Shown here: piece after piece, positions 1 through 9,339 of the stretch | How the letters are laid out: each line of letters begins with the position of its first letter | Position numbering within the stretch: the first letter of the stretch is position 1 | The notes under the pieces: model-generated | Told to the model about the DNA's origin: nothing | Databases searched by the model: none | What the model saw: the letters and a program-made list of their open reading frames with translations, nothing else | Assembly: GCA_945859605.1 (NCBI GenBank) | Contig: OX243824.1 | Span: forward strand, 33,079,820-33,143,819 | Length of the DNA: 64,000 nt | Direction: 5' to 3' | Source: Lumbricus rubellus | Lineage: Eukaryota > Annelida > Clitellata > Crassiclitellata > Lumbricidae | Position numbers and translations under genes: made by a program

Positions 1-256
1 GAGGGAGGCGGCGCAATCGGCTGCGGGTCGTCTGACAAGCTTTGTGCCCAAAGGTCTCGAACGTATTCGTCAATTGCCAATGATGCCGCCAACTCTTCGG
101 TGCTGAGTAGATACTCGTCATCATCCTCCCTCCAAAAAGCGTCGGTTGGAAAGTGCAGCGCATCTAAGTCGTCACTCTCCTCAGACCAAGATGGTAGTAT
201 AATGTCGGTGGATGAGCTGACCAGATGCTCGTCATCCGACTGCGACATCCCAACAT
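1..256 (-). CDS. Acidic exon (E2 type), runs off the left edge
   Basis: An open frame reads from a good splice acceptor (TCTCTTACAG, exon from 256) to the window edge. It encodes an acidic stretch beginning with SQSDDEHLVSSSTDI, then LPSW, FPTDAFW and STEELAASL, and ends in a proline run (PQPIAPPP). The same order of landmarks (LPSW, FP-AF, E-L/I-A) appears in the exon at 43,138-43,490, so this belongs to the recurring second-exon family. The likely first exon is the Cys-rich copy at 4,197-4,403. An acidic, Ser-rich exon could be an activation or interaction segment, but that is only inference. No enzyme motif is visible. The exon is open throughout, so it may be functional. Confidence 0.5.
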
Positions 257-802
257 CTGTAAGAGAACATAATTATACACAGACCTTGAAAAGAAATAAA
301 TTTAAAGAAATTTGAAAAAATCCTAACGCATCCAACTATCTGCGTGCAGAATATATTACAATGATTGTTATTGCTTTCATTTTAAAAAGTAAATATTATG
401 CAGAAACATGCAGGTTATATGGAAGACCTCATATCCTTTTCAATAACCTTCAGCTGGCAATGAGCAAATGTCTAGGGCCTGGACGCGGCGCCAGTGTATT
501 ACAGAAGATTCATTTATTGCATTTAAAAAAGTTTTTCCTTCAACAACATTCATGTGCATATTTAAAGTAATCATAAAAGAGTTGATAGTATGCTTCTCTG
601 TAATATTGAAAAATAGTAGAGAAGACTTATTTCAATGTGTTTTTTTTGGATAAACTATTAAAATTTTCTTTTCAAATTTATCACAACTACAACAATTTTT
701 TTTATTTTTTAAAATTTTTTTACAGCTGATACTGACATTATTAGGAAATATTCTAGGAGTAATTTTTTCATGGAAAAATCATCAAACTTGAAGCATATGT
801 TC
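257..802. other. AT-rich intronic or intergenic sequence
   Basis: I see no supported exon here. The stretch is AT-rich with T-runs (about 689-720). It lies directly 5' (on the minus strand) of the acidic exon at 1-256, so it is probably part of that gene's intron. Confidence 0.5.
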
Positions 803-985
803 CTACAGCAGTGATGGTGCAGATTGCAGTAAAAGTCTTTGCCACGTTCTGCACTTGTAATCTTGCCCACTCGCTTCTGACCTTGTGGGCACTATCTTCG
901 GAATCTGTTTTGTGTCGTCACCATAAATTGCGGCTGCGATATGGGACCAAGTATTACTAGGCGCAACTGTTCCCATTTTCTTCAT
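803..985 (-). CDS. Possible small exon, unknown family
   Basis: An open minus-strand frame of about 60 residues starts MKKMGTVAPSNTWSHIAAA and includes GDDTKQI. A Trp followed by IA and a small acidic turn recalls helix-turn-helix (SANT/MADF-like) exons, but the match is weak. A second frame is also open after the DDTKQI part (VRSEWARLQVQN), so a splice or frameshift is possible. No paralogue was noticed in the window. Low confidence that it is coding. Confidence 0.25.
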   Translation of the reverse strand: MKKMGTVAPSNTWSHIAAAIYGDDTKQIPKIVPTRSEASGQDYKCRTWQRLLLQSAPSLL

Positions 986-1734
986 TGTCGTTTGCTCGTA
1001 CTGTATGCAATTACTGACACACTATAAAGTATAAATGAAATGTCTGTGGCCTACTATCAAGACAATTTGAAAAAGCCGTTGGAGGCTGGTCGTCTGGTCT
1101 GCCACGCCAGCCTGCAATTTGGCATCGACTGTTCTTAGGTTTTATAATTATATGATGTGTAATAACATTTTTTATATATAAGATGAATTCTTTGTATAAA
1201 GGTGATCATTGTCTTGCTGAGCAGCTTCCTTCTTACATCCTAATCCCCTTTAGTCGAGAGATCCATGTTTGCTATTTTAAAACAAATACTACCGCGGCTG
1301 TGCGTGGTTCTTGCAAGCCTTGTTCATAATCGGCAGTTGTAAAATATATACGTGGTTACAACAGCATAAAATATCAGCATTGTGGCGCAAAGGGCATACT
1401 TTCAATTTGCTGACATCCATTCCGCAGAATTTGAGTAGCAGCAATAGAGAATTTGTGACTTTCTGTAGTTAGTGCAGGGTTTGGACCACACAGCGACTCT
1501 CGCCACCCTGGAAGGCTTCTTGCAGGGTTTGTTTAAAATCTCAATTAGCCAACTGTTCTATAACTCTATAACTCATCCTGTGCAGTAATCACTGGTAAGA
1601 TAAATACAGAAATATTTGAGAAATTTCAACTTGTTTCGTATAGTCCTTACACTGAAATGGTCCTTACACTGAACTTGAAGCTCTCTTTCCATTTAATTTT
1701 GTCCTGAAGAAGTTCATTAAAATATTTCCTCACA
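986..1734. other. Left part of a duplicated block, no clear gene
   Basis: From about 1,400 this sequence resembles 25,900-26,250 (for example GCCAACT followed by CTATAACTCATCCTG in both). Short minus-strand frames are interrupted. Nothing identifiable is encoded in 986-1,400. Confidence 0.45.
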
Positions 1735-2143
1735 CCATCATACTCCATTAATTGATAAGCATCAAGGACATACATTTCAGGCCTTGATTTCCTACCAGCT
1801 TCAATGTTGGACATAATCTTTGAATGAAGAAAGTAGGCCTATACTTCTTACATTTTGGAGGCACCCCTGCATCTTGTCGAATTTCAACTGGGAATGTAGT
1901 ACTAGGCTCTCATGCAATGAGTGGATCTGCACAAGCATCTGAATGGGTTTGGACCGGAGATTCGGTAATAACTTGTGTCACCGGAAAGTCACTGATCAAT
2001 AGATTTTTATAACCTTCCCCTGTCTCAGGCAAAACAGGAGTGACTCTGTCAGTTACTTTAGAAACTGTTACCCTCTGACTGTTGTTCATAATTTCCCAAA
2101 ACCCGTATGGATTCTTTATGAAACCGTCTAACGTGATCTGCAA
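1735..2143 (-). pseudogene. Degenerate coding block, paralogue of 26,340-26,627
   Basis: The minus strand reads MNNSQ, then VITESPVQTHSDACADPL and EIRQDAGVPPKCKKY, with stops and a frame change. The same succession (VITESPVRTHSAACEDPL, EIRQDA, PPKFKKY) occurs at 26,340-26,627. Conservation at protein level across two copies argues that it was once coding. The family is not recognised. It lies next to module Z (3,224-3,362), as its partner copy lies next to other array modules. Confidence 0.4.
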
Positions 2144-2204
2144 TTCAGACTACAAACCTGATACACCTCGGCCATGGGCAAGCAAATTTGTGTTTAGGTT
2201 GCTA

Positions 2205-2275
2205 TTCCTCTTTCGTCTTCTGTAACCATCAACGTGTGGCGTTAAACCCAATCAATCAATCAATCAATACTCAAA
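2205..2275 (+). repeat. SINE-like 3' tail with (AATC)n
   Basis: TTCGTCTTCTGTAACCATCA is followed by GGCGTTAAACCC and a short AATCAATCAATC run. A related tail without the repeat is at 26,700-26,740 and another AATCAATC junction at 30,255-30,275. Tails of this form end SINE/LINE-type retroposons in several aquatic invertebrates. No A or B box is visible upstream, so this is a tail fragment. Confidence 0.5.
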
Positions 2276-2279
2276 GGAG

Positions 2280-2570
2280 CTGCCATCGTTATATGCCAAC
2301 TGTAAAGTGCTTTGAGTTAATGAAAGTTCTTCCACAGCCTGTGCAAGAGAAATGTTGTAGCGAGTTGCAAAGGCTAGACTGTTGTCAAGAGTATACTGTC
2401 CACTACCAGTGATCGCTTATGCAGTGTACGTACCTGTAAGAAAAGGCGGTAGTAGATAAACACTTGCCCATTCATTCATGTCATCTGTCATTGTTGGCCA
2501 GTAATAGTGTTGTGAAGCCTTGTGATGAGCAGAGTTGTAATGACAGACTCAAAATTCCAGACAACTTCCA
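2280..2570 (-). pseudogene. Possible Ty3/Gypsy integrase zinc-domain remnant
   Basis: The minus strand reads HHKASQHYYWPTMTDDMNEW, which resembles the H-x-K-T ... YYWP-M--DV--W part of the H2C2 zinc domain in Ty3/Gypsy integrases. The frame is stopped soon after, then a second open stretch (SLAFATRYNISLAQAVEEL) follows. The Cys pair that should complete the zinc domain is not seen. A Gypsy integrase C-terminal piece exists elsewhere in the array (about 9,063-9,330), which makes a Gypsy origin plausible. Low confidence. Confidence 0.3.
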
Positions 2571-2597
2571 CAATGTCGAAGAGAACATATAAGCCAA

Positions 2598-2720
2598 GGT
2601 GCACAACCTTTTCGGGCCAAGTGCCTGATTGCACTTTAGAAAAGTAGACAAAAAAGGACGCACATTTTCCTGCATAATTAATAGCTGTATGGATATCGGT
2701 TATTGTCCCTTACGTGGCGC
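2598..2720. repeat. Interspersed repeat, GTGCACAACCTTTT family
   Basis: The core GGGCCAAGTGCCTGATTGCA followed by CTTTAGAAAAG is shared with 3,548-3,760, 16,072-16,380 and 31,540-31,770. The start (GTGCACAACCTTTT then GGGCCAAG) resembles termini of non-autonomous hAT elements. The opposite terminus was not found, so the copy appears truncated. Confidence 0.45.
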
Positions 2721-3223
2721 GTCGAATTCAACAAAATTCGATAATTCGTCGGTTAAAATTAATAACTGGTGTCGGCGAAAACGAAAAGATTCGTAAAATT
2801 CTTCATCGGAAAATTAATCCAAAGGATTTCGCCGATCTCTAAATACACGCTGCCGATGCAAACGTTTTCGAAGCCGATAATTCAAAATCGCAGCCGCCAT
2901 TTTGCATCGTGTTTCTAAGGCCTCTAGGCCGGACTTACCAAGTTACGACTGGTTGCTCGGTGGACTAGCCTTGGTCGGGACCAAGGGCAGAAAAAGCTCT
3001 TCATGCACAGAGGTATAACTTTTTAGTCGAACTTAGAGCCAAATGTAGGCTGGACAACCATTTACGACCTGTCGTAAGACCCTTCATACACGCGGGCTCT
3101 GGGCACTTGCTTCGATTGTCTTCGCTGCACAAGTCCCTGCAACTAAGCAGAGTTATGCTTGAAGTGACCTCTGTGACCGAGTTCGATGAACCACTTGAGA
3201 TATTCTTGTTTGACGAGAGATCC
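2721..3223. other. No recognised gene
   Basis: A short CG-containing unique stretch (about 2,710-2,900) with several ATTCG words and then ordinary sequence. Minus-strand frames continue from the zinc-finger module at 3,224-3,362 (SNSVTEVTSS and beyond) but no boundary can be defined. Confidence 0.35.
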
Positions 3224-3362
3224 ATGAGCTTGGCAACTTCTGGCTTGCTGCTATGCATCTTCTCCAGATGCCGCTTAAGATTGCCTTTCAGAAGCTCATT
3301 GCAAAAAAGCAGGCCACATATTTGTCGTATTGCCGCTTGTTGTCGGCTGTCTTTTGAGACAT
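3224..3362 (-). pseudogene. C2H2-like finger module Z (copy 1)
   Basis: The minus strand reads ICGLLFCNELLKGNLKRHLE then KMHSSKPEVAKL. This is a Cys pair, a short loop and an H-x4-H pair (RHLEKMH) followed by the EPEVA-type motif. The same architecture recurs at 9,340-9,690, 40,245-40,500 and 42,060-42,310 (for example CEKLLLGNMRRHMERVHGNE). Fingers of this kind precede RGNxxHN motifs in large transposon-derived families of fish and invertebrates. The spacing of the first Cys pair here (C-x4-C) is unusual. Downstream it runs on open to about 3,001 without the RGNFNHN segment, so it is partial. Confidence 0.45.
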
Positions 3363-3547
3363 TGTCAAGGCTATGGAGATTGCTGGGACGTTTCCAGTCA
3401 TTCCACTTTTCGATAGTGCACCCAGATTGCGCTCACCTCACCGTTTCAACGACGTGTGGATGTCGTCTTCATCAGAATCTATTCAAATCATCTTATTACT
3501 GTTCGTCAAATACATTATAAGCGTTGTCCAAAGGTTGGTCATACGAC

Positions 3548-3760
3548 GGTGTCACAACTTTTGCGGGCCAAGTGCCTGATTGCACTTTAGAAAAGTAGAC
3601 GAAGGCCGCACATATTCCTGCATAATTAATAGCTGTATGGATATCGGTTATTGTCTTGACAAAATTCCAGTCAGCATCCAAGAAGCTTCCGCATTTCCAT
3701 CTATTGTTTGACTGTTGAAGAAAACGTGCAGATCTTCAACTGTAATAAAATAAAATGTCA
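3548..3760. repeat. Interspersed repeat, GTGCACAACCTTTT family (longer copy)
   Basis: It shares the GGGCCAAGTGCCTGATTGCA core and continues with AATTCCAGTCAGCATCCAAG and AAAACGTGCAGATCTTCAAC, both also present at 16,190-16,260 and 31,660-31,740. Four copies in the window show it is an interspersed family, probably a non-autonomous DNA element. No coding capacity. Confidence 0.5.
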
Positions 3761-4196
3761 TTAAAATACTTGGCTACGCTATTCAGCATAGCATGAAGAC
3801 CAGAACTTTTTGCTGTTGTTCGGCGTGAAACTATCAGCGATAAGCTTGTTGTCATATAATCTAAAGCTAGCTTCATCGTACATGTTTAAGGGGAGCCATC
3901 CGTTGAAATTTGAATATGCTGCGAGTCTAAATAACAAAATGAGTATGGCTGAACAGTGAACATTAGGCCTATATTTATTTTATTTAAAAAAAGAATTAAT
4001 AGAGTGATTGTTTCCACCAGTTCATACTTACAGCCATACTCTCGCTCTCAGGTCGTCGTACAAAATCTGCGTTATACGAGCTCTGTCTCGCTGGGAGGTC
4101 ACAGCAATTGAACTTCCCACAGTGAGAGATTGCACAAGATCTTGTGGCAGTTTAGGCGAAGAAACGACGGCGTACTTAACTGATTTAAAATGTCCT
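3761..4196. repeat. Duplicated stretch also found at 31,140-31,340
   Basis: Sequence around 4,000-4,190 (TTCATACTTACAGCCATACT, CACAGTGAGAGATTGCACAA) matches 31,180-31,330. It supports a larger duplicated unit shared with the 30.3-32.2 kb block. Nothing coding is supported. Confidence 0.45.
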
Positions 4197-4403
4197 TTAA
4201 ATACTAATTACACATCCGCCACCGCACAGCAACCATCCATGGGTCGCCATATGACCTTGCTCTTCAAAAGTATTCGGCCTGGCGCTAGCATTGTGCTCTG
4301 CCAAACTGTCGTTTTCCTCAAGCGCAAACGCCATCCATGCTTCATCGTAGCACAGCATGCATATATTTGAGCATTGTCCATGTCTACACGACATTCTTTT
4401 CAA
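4197..4403 (-). pseudogene. Cys-rich first exon, copy C1 (3' truncated)
   Basis: Reads MSCRHGQCSNICMLCYDEAW and, further on, THGWLLCGGGCV, then the similarity stops near 4,200, before the WYVND and MCGMC part seen in intact copies. Start Met matches the first-exon start of the other copies. It is closest to copy C8 at 24,760-25,033 (both carry SLAEHNASA and NTFEEQG). Half of the putative zinc site is missing. Probably a broken copy, and a candidate partner of the acidic exon at 1-256. Confidence 0.55.
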
Positions 4404-4730
4404 ATTTATTTTTCCGCATATGCTACAGTGCCCGATAAAGAATTTTCTACAAAGGAAACATTATTAATGCTGAAAGAAAAGTCCTTATTATTAATGTATG
4501 AAACGGAAGCTCGTTGTCCTATAGCGTCGTCCGCTAGACGCGACGGTGAAGCAGGTTGAATCGGACCAGCGCCTTTGCAGCTCGTTTAGCCTATGTTATC
4601 TCAGCCGACCAAAGTTCCCTTTTCACTTACTTTCCGACTCGCTTACCTACGCAGCTTGCAACTATTCTCCCCATCTTCTGCACCATGGTGAACTTAATTT
4701 CACCTACATTGTTTTTGCCCATGGTGCGTA
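4393..4730. repeat. Repeat unit F, uninterrupted copy
   Basis: The stretch CATATGCTACAGTGCCCGAT ... GAAACGGAAG ... AGCGTCGTCC ... GCGCCTTTGCAGCTCGTTTA is found again split in two at 27,856-27,992 and 29,935-30,060, where the LTR retrotransposon (28,002-29,890) sits between the halves. This copy therefore serves as the pre-insertion reference. No coding content is supported. Confidence 0.55.
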
Positions 4731-5074
4731 ATTGAAACATTTCTAAGCATCTGTATGATTTGTGATGAATTGACCAACTGTGTGCCAATTGAAAGTTGTG
4801 GAAAAAGCCGACCTGATGACTCCGGGAAAAATGAAGAACTGCCAGTGTCCTTCTTACATTTGAAAATTCTATGAGGGTATTTGTCTGTAACCTGATTCCA
4901 GCTCGGTTGACCAAGTGGGAGATGTCATATAATTCATTTTGTGTTCATTGAAACCTGCTGAACAGGTGAGATTTTCAGCTGCACTGTTATTGTCGCACTG
5001 TCCAAAGGCCTTTGTTGTATAATGCAAAACTAACAAACTTATTATTTGAAATTAAATAGTATGCCTAATTATTT
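4731..5074. other. No recognised feature
   Basis: Ordinary AT-rich sequence; minus-strand frames here have no recognisable motif or paralogue. Confidence 0.4.
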
Positions 5075-5749
5075 GCATTCGAACAAAATGTCAGCACTAG
5101 ACAGCATATAATGTTAGTTTTTGTTAATTTGGTCTAATACTGCTTCAGAATTGAAATCTAAGATAAATAATTTAACTCAGATTGTCTGCTGTATAAATGC
5201 CCCTCTGAACGACCTTTAGAACTGTTGACCTCTTTACCCAATTAAGTGGTATGGAAGCTTGTATATGCTTTCGTACATGTACACACAATACCTCTGAGCC
5301 CAGACCATCAAGAAAAGCTCTCGATTACCGCTTAGCACCCACTATTATAGTTCTACCTCCAATCTCAAGTTAGTCCAATAAGTTAAGCAGCAGATCACAT
5401 TATTCGATGAAGCCGTCGTATTAAGCTAGACGCTTGGACATTAAGAAGTGAGCAGCAGCAGCAATTATCAGTTCCCCTGGGTATGGACAAGGTATTTGTA
5501 ATAAACAACATTAACAGTAGCAGTAACTGATTATACTTGGAATAGAGCAAGTTCTATTACACCAAACAAATTGACTTTAGTTAATTCGATTATTGTAGAA
5601 TATAAGTGTTACCTACATGTACTTGCTGTTGTATAAACGGCATTATTCATGATGATATGACGTAACGTGTGCGATCGAACGAAGTCCACAGTACTTGAAT
5701 GAAGAATATACTTTAGGTTACTGTTTGACTTTTACAGTTTACCGCCATC

Positions 5750-6169
5750 GAAGAGAGAGTAAAAGTGTCTCTGGGCTTTCCCCAGAACCTCGAATGTTCT
5801 ATCGAGCAAGTGCTGCCTCTTGTGACATTGCCACGACATTTCATTTCTCTGTCTCTTGCTCTGCTAGCAATTCCTCTGTGTTCAATGTCACCTCTGCCAG
5901 TTGTTTCTCCATATCATTCAGCAGTAAACAAATTCACAGCATGTTTTCTGTTTCAATGCAGAGACATGTAGAGAGGGGGCAAAGGAGGACTTGTCGTCTG
6001 GTTTATCACAAAGAACGTTAGCGACATAATCACCATTATTCTTTTCCAATATGTGAATTTGGTCTACTTTCACTGGCAGTATTGATGCGGCAGATAGTCT
6101 TTTTTCATTATATGCCCTTTTTGATGGTTGACGTCTTACAATCAACGATCCTTCTTTCGCAGAAAGCAC
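5750..6169 (-). pseudogene. Module D (polymerase-associated), copy 1 with Z tail
   Basis: The minus strand reads LSAKEGSLIVRRQPSKRAYN then SILPVKVDQIHILEKNN and VANVLCDKPDDKS. Shifting frame gives NLLLLND-like residues downstream. The string matches D copies at 13,010-13,400, 36,470-36,970 and, more distantly, 9,743-10,042. The pattern PVKxxQIxxFExxN ... VNV ... KHxxNLLLL is what I know from the segment just ahead of family B DNA polymerase domains in Maverick/Polinton-like proteins. That assignment is recognition from memory, not a search. The frame changes and stops make it a pseudogene. Confidence 0.45.
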
Positions 6170-6589
6170 AGAGGCATTGTGGTTAAAATTCCTTTATTTA
6201 ATATTACAATAGCAAATTGCACGAAATTTGTTCTTTATTATGAGAAGCACGAAAGATAGCTTCATAGGACTTATGCATCTCATTGTAGAGCTATTTCCAA
6301 AATCATTTGCACACACATGCACACACGCATACACATACGCACATACGAGCGTGTAAAGACTTTTATAAATGCTGCTGAGTATGAATTTACATTCATATTT
6401 GCTAATATAAAAATAACTAAATATTTGAATGTTGACTCGCAATCGATTGCTTGAATCGCTCTTCATTACACTCATAATATATATATATATATATATATGC
6501 TAGAAGTGCATTTTTTTATATATTTGCATATGACTCTAAAAATTAAATCTGAAAAAGAGAGAAGAAATTGAATGATGTTATACTTACAA
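6170..6589. other. Intron-like spacer within duplication A
   Basis: Contains a CA/TA-type simple repeat (6,309-6,345) and a short (TA)n at 6,478-6,498. No exon supported. It lies 3' of the donor site of the Cys-rich exon at 6,590-6,832 and is likely intron. Confidence 0.45.
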
Positions 6590-6832
6590 TATTCTTCCAA
6601 CTGCGTAGTTCACATGCTGCACAGCGATTCAGTGTTCTGCATGTGCGAATTCACAAGCCACGTTGTCGATTCGTGTCCGCAGATACTACTGCAGAGTCGC
6701 CAACCATTGGCAACCATACCGTGTTGCGTTGTAAACGCAATCGGCATGGCCCCAACATTTGGCACTGCCATGCTGTACTCTTCGAAATTTGCAGTCGCCA
6801 ACTGCCTCTCTTCTGCGCACCACACACACAAT
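6590..6832 (-). pseudogene. Cys-rich first exon, copy C2 (5' truncated)
   Basis: Reads CVWCAEERQLATANFEEYSM, VANGWRLCSS, STTWLVNSHMQNTESLCSMC and TTQLEEY, then a consensus donor (GTAAGTA) at the lower end. The MYCRHGE start is missing because the similarity to other copies breaks at about 6,832. The C-x2-C pairs of the proposed zinc site are kept. Without a start or promoter it is probably dead, though the exon could be skipped into other transcripts. Confidence 0.55.
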
Positions 6833-7038
6833 TAAAGTAGCCAGGCACGGCTGAAAATAATAAAGTCAACGTCCGGATTCCAGCTAGTCATCGATCCAAA
6901 TCACCGCCGGTGGAGTGGCTTCCGGAGTGATTCCCGTCGGAATACATCCGTCGAAAATTTCTAGAAGTACGTCGATAGGCCAATGGGGGTATCGCATCGT
7001 CGCTATTTCCCCAAAACATCCCGTTGTCACGATTGGCG
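6833..7038. other. Junction sequence, no gene
   Basis: Begins AGCCAGGCACGGCTGAAAAT, similar to 27,030-27,055 (AGCCAAACACGGCTGAAAAT), marking a repeat junction. Two frames remain open on the minus strand just below the stop of the next gene but no motif is seen. Confidence 0.35.
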
Positions 7039-7539
7039 CTAGTGAGCGGCCCAAGCGACGATCTCCGATGCCTCTATGCGGGACATCGCTGGTCTGAAAA
7101 CATCCTCTACAGTTGAGCTTGTAATTTCGGGGAGAGACGCGTTTCCAGTAGATTCCGGGATGTTGGGGAGGAAGTCCTCCTGATCGTCCATTGGATCTGG
7201 GATATCGGAAAGATGATCGCTTCCGGAGAGCAGGTCCGGGATGTCGGGAAGCGAATCGCTGTCGGAGAGCAGTGCAAATTCAGAAAGAAAATTAATATCT
7301 TCCAGAGGGACCGGTGCTACGATGTCGTTGCTATTCGAAGGGGTTGCCATCGGAGCTACATCCCCCGGAGGAGAGGCCGCTGCCGAACTTGTGTCGGTGG
7401 TCGTCACGAACGTCTCCTGGATGCGACATACTCTGGCTGCTGGGCAGAGTCGTTCATGTCTACGTCTGTTGCCTTGCGCATACGTTCCTGTGAAGACTTG
7501 TCTGCATATAGCACATCTACTGTCGGCTAAGGCGTCCAT
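7039..7539 (-). CDS. Small zinc-finger plus acidic protein, unknown
   Basis: I take the start MDALADSRCAICRQVFTG at 7,539; an upstream Met in the same frame (7,602) is less likely because the stretch between has no family resemblance. About residues 9-32 form a CxxC ... H-x3-C finger (CAIC ... RHERLC). The remainder is acidic and Ser-rich with three related units (SLPDIPDLLS, HLSDIPDPMD, FLPNIPES). The protein is about 166 residues and intact. The layout (short Cys/His finger then acidic tail) parallels the two-exon Cys-rich/acidic family around it, here without an intron. A DNA- or protein-binding adaptor is possible; no function is assigned. Confidence 0.5.
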   Translation of the reverse strand: MDALADSRCAICRQVFTGTYAQGNRRRHERLCPAARVCRIQETFVTTTDTSSAAASPPGDVAPMATPSNSNDIVAPVPLEDINFLSEFALLSDSDSLPDIPDLLSGSDHLSDIPDPMDDQEDFLPNIPESTGNASLPEITSSTVEDVFRPAMSRIEASEIVAWAAH

Positions 7540-7607
7540 CTTTGTTGACTGATGGCCGTTACGATTGCGCACTGTCTTATGTAGGATACAAGCGTAGGCC
7601 AAAACAA

Positions 7608-7848
7608 GCTAAGCCTAGTAGGCCAAAATAATTCAATCTCAGCAGGCCGAAATAGTTTAAGCTCAGCAGGCCGAAATAGTTTAAGCTCAGCAGGCCGAAA
7701 TAGTTTAAGCTCAGCAGGCCGAAATAGTTTAAGCTCAGCAGGCCGAAATAGTTTAAGCTCAGCAGGCCGAAATAGTTTAAGCTCAGCAGGCCGAAATAGT
7801 TTAAGCTCAGCAGGCCGAAATAGTTTAAGCCTAGCAGGCCAAAACAAA
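7608..7848. repeat. 24-bp minisatellite
   Basis: About nine tandem copies of a 24-bp unit (GTTTAAGCTCAGCAGGCCGA plus AATA), nearly identical in the centre and more divergent at both ends. Because 24 is a multiple of three, long open frames appear on the minus strand (repeating FRPAELKL or NYFGLLSL); I regard these as by-products. It lies just upstream of the gene at 7,039-7,539. Confidence 0.9.
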
Positions 7849-8307
7849 CCAGGCTGACGGAGAGTAAGACGGCAGCAGCGACAGCAAGCAACAGCAGCAG
7901 CGACGACAGCAAGCGTACGTCATCCTAATACTTGCTGCAAATAAAGTCCTATGCGAGCTATAAAGTAAACATACGAACCACGCAATTTCCACGTACAAAA
8001 TTAACCATCCACTCTAAGCCATCAACATCCCAGAGCCACCAACAAGAGAATGTCCTCTAACACATGAATTCATGCTCTGGGACCCACATCAACATCAGAA
8101 TTATAACACTTGCATGGAATTAATCGCGAATAATCGTACGATTAATTAAACGATTAAAAACGAAAATAGCACAATCTCAGTCTATCGCTGGGCAGACAAA
8201 ATTCTTCGTTCCACGATAAAAGCATTCGTAATAAAAATGATTCTCGCCACCAGAAAATGCATTTTCAGAAAAATAATAAGGCGTCCTACAAAGAAAATGG
8301 TCCGGAT
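7849..8307. other. No recognised gene
   Basis: A CAGCAG-rich short stretch (7,870-7,915) follows the minisatellite, then unremarkable sequence up to the start of duplication B. Confidence 0.4.
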
Positions 8308-8463
8308 AAAAATAACTAAATATTCGAATGTCGACTCGCGGTCGCCTGCTTGAGTCACTCTTCGCTGCATTCAACATACATATGCCACACGGCTTTTTTT
8401 ATATGTGTACGACTCTAAAGGTTAAACTATAAAAAAGAGAGAAGAAAGAAAAGAATTTGAATC

Positions 8464-8827
8464 GTGGTGTTCTTACAGTATTCTTCCAACTGTGTAGTAC
8501 ACATGTCGCACAGCGATTCAGCGTTGGGCATGTGTGAATTCACATACCACGTCGACGTCTCGTGTCCACAGATATTACTGCACAGGCGCCAACCATTGGC
8601 AATCATACCGTGTTGCGTTGTAAACGCAATCGGCATGGCCCCAAGATTTACTGCACAGGCGCCAACCATTGGCAATCATACCGTGTTGCGTTGTAAACGC
8701 AATCGGCATGGCCCCAACATTTGGCACTGCCATGCTGTAGACTTCCAAATTTGCAGTTGCCAACTGCGTCTCTTCCGTACACCACACACACAATTCTGTA
8801 ACTTCTCCATGTCGGCAATACATTCTT
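8464..8827 (-). pseudogene. Cys-rich first exon, copy C3, with 73-bp tandem duplication
   Basis: Starts MYCRHGEVTELCVWCTEETQ at about 8,827 and ends at a donor (GAATACT then GTAAGAA). A 73-bp segment (8,576-8,648) is repeated directly (from 8,649). Since 73 is not a multiple of three, the frame is lost after MIANGWRLCS. The downstream CxxC part is still present in another frame. Broken by that duplication. Confidence 0.65.
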
Positions 8828-8899
8828 GGAATCGAACAGTATATTGACTGCAACAATTCTAATTTTTAATATAGACACTCTCTACTTATGACAATATTT

Positions 8900-9339
8900 T
8901 AATCTCATTCGCGGCTGAAAAATCCCTTTCATCTATACATCTGCAGAGTCTAAATGTGACAAAGATTCATTGTCCACATTTTCATCTGAAGGAGGCTGGG
9001 GTGTCGGAGAATTGGAGAGTATCTTTTTTCAAACATAGGCTACCTTATGACTCAGCATGTTTTCACAAGCTGTCGACATGTACTAGGACAGGTTGTAACT
9101 TGTTAGTCACGAAATCTCGCAAAATATATGTATCATTCAATCCTTTTCTGATTATGTAGAAGAGACCTATGTATCTCTTGTGAAGTTTAGCACAAACATC
9201 TTTGGGAGTGAAGGTTTGTTGTAACCATACTAAATCTCCTGCACTGTGCATGGTTTCTCTCTGAGTCATATGATGATACTTCTTGTAAATTGTCTGAGCT
9301 TTCAGAATGCTCTCTTTTACAATTATTTATCTGACTAAT
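8900..9339 (-). pseudogene. Ty3/Gypsy-type integrase C-terminal fragment
   Basis: The minus strand reads TIYKKYHHMTQRETMHSAGD, LVWLQQTFTPKDVCAKLHKR, YIGLFYIIRK, then TYILRDF and VLVHVDSLKTC. GD-VW ... KL--Y-G-F-I ... TY-LR ... VH-D-L is the C-terminal beta-barrel of Ty3/Gypsy integrases. The short Ser/Asp-rich tail that follows (DENVDNESLSH in a shifted frame) fits the end of a pol polyprotein. The rest of pol is absent. A second copy is at 39,890-40,240. It is fused on its upstream side to the array module Z. Confidence 0.6.

Larger units (their letters stand above)
5075..6832. repeat. Segmental duplication A, copy 1
   Basis: Begins GCATTCGAACAAAATGTCAG and is closely similar to 35,851-37,590 nearly throughout, including a microsatellite (ACACACGCATACACATA), module D and a Cys-rich first exon. 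Spacing between the copies is about 30.8 kb. The similarity ends abruptly near 6,832, inside the Cys-rich exon, marking a rearrangement breakpoint. Within it, 5,100-5,690 shows no coding sequence. Confidence 0.7.

Noticed and set aside
4627..4914. Minus-strand frame of 95 codons
   Set aside because: Overlaps repeat unit F at its left end and lacks any motif, splice signal or second copy at protein level.
7527..7912. Two minus-strand frames with repeats of FRPAELKL and NYFGLLSL
   Set aside because: They come from the 24-bp minisatellite, which is a multiple of three long; no start, motif or splice context.
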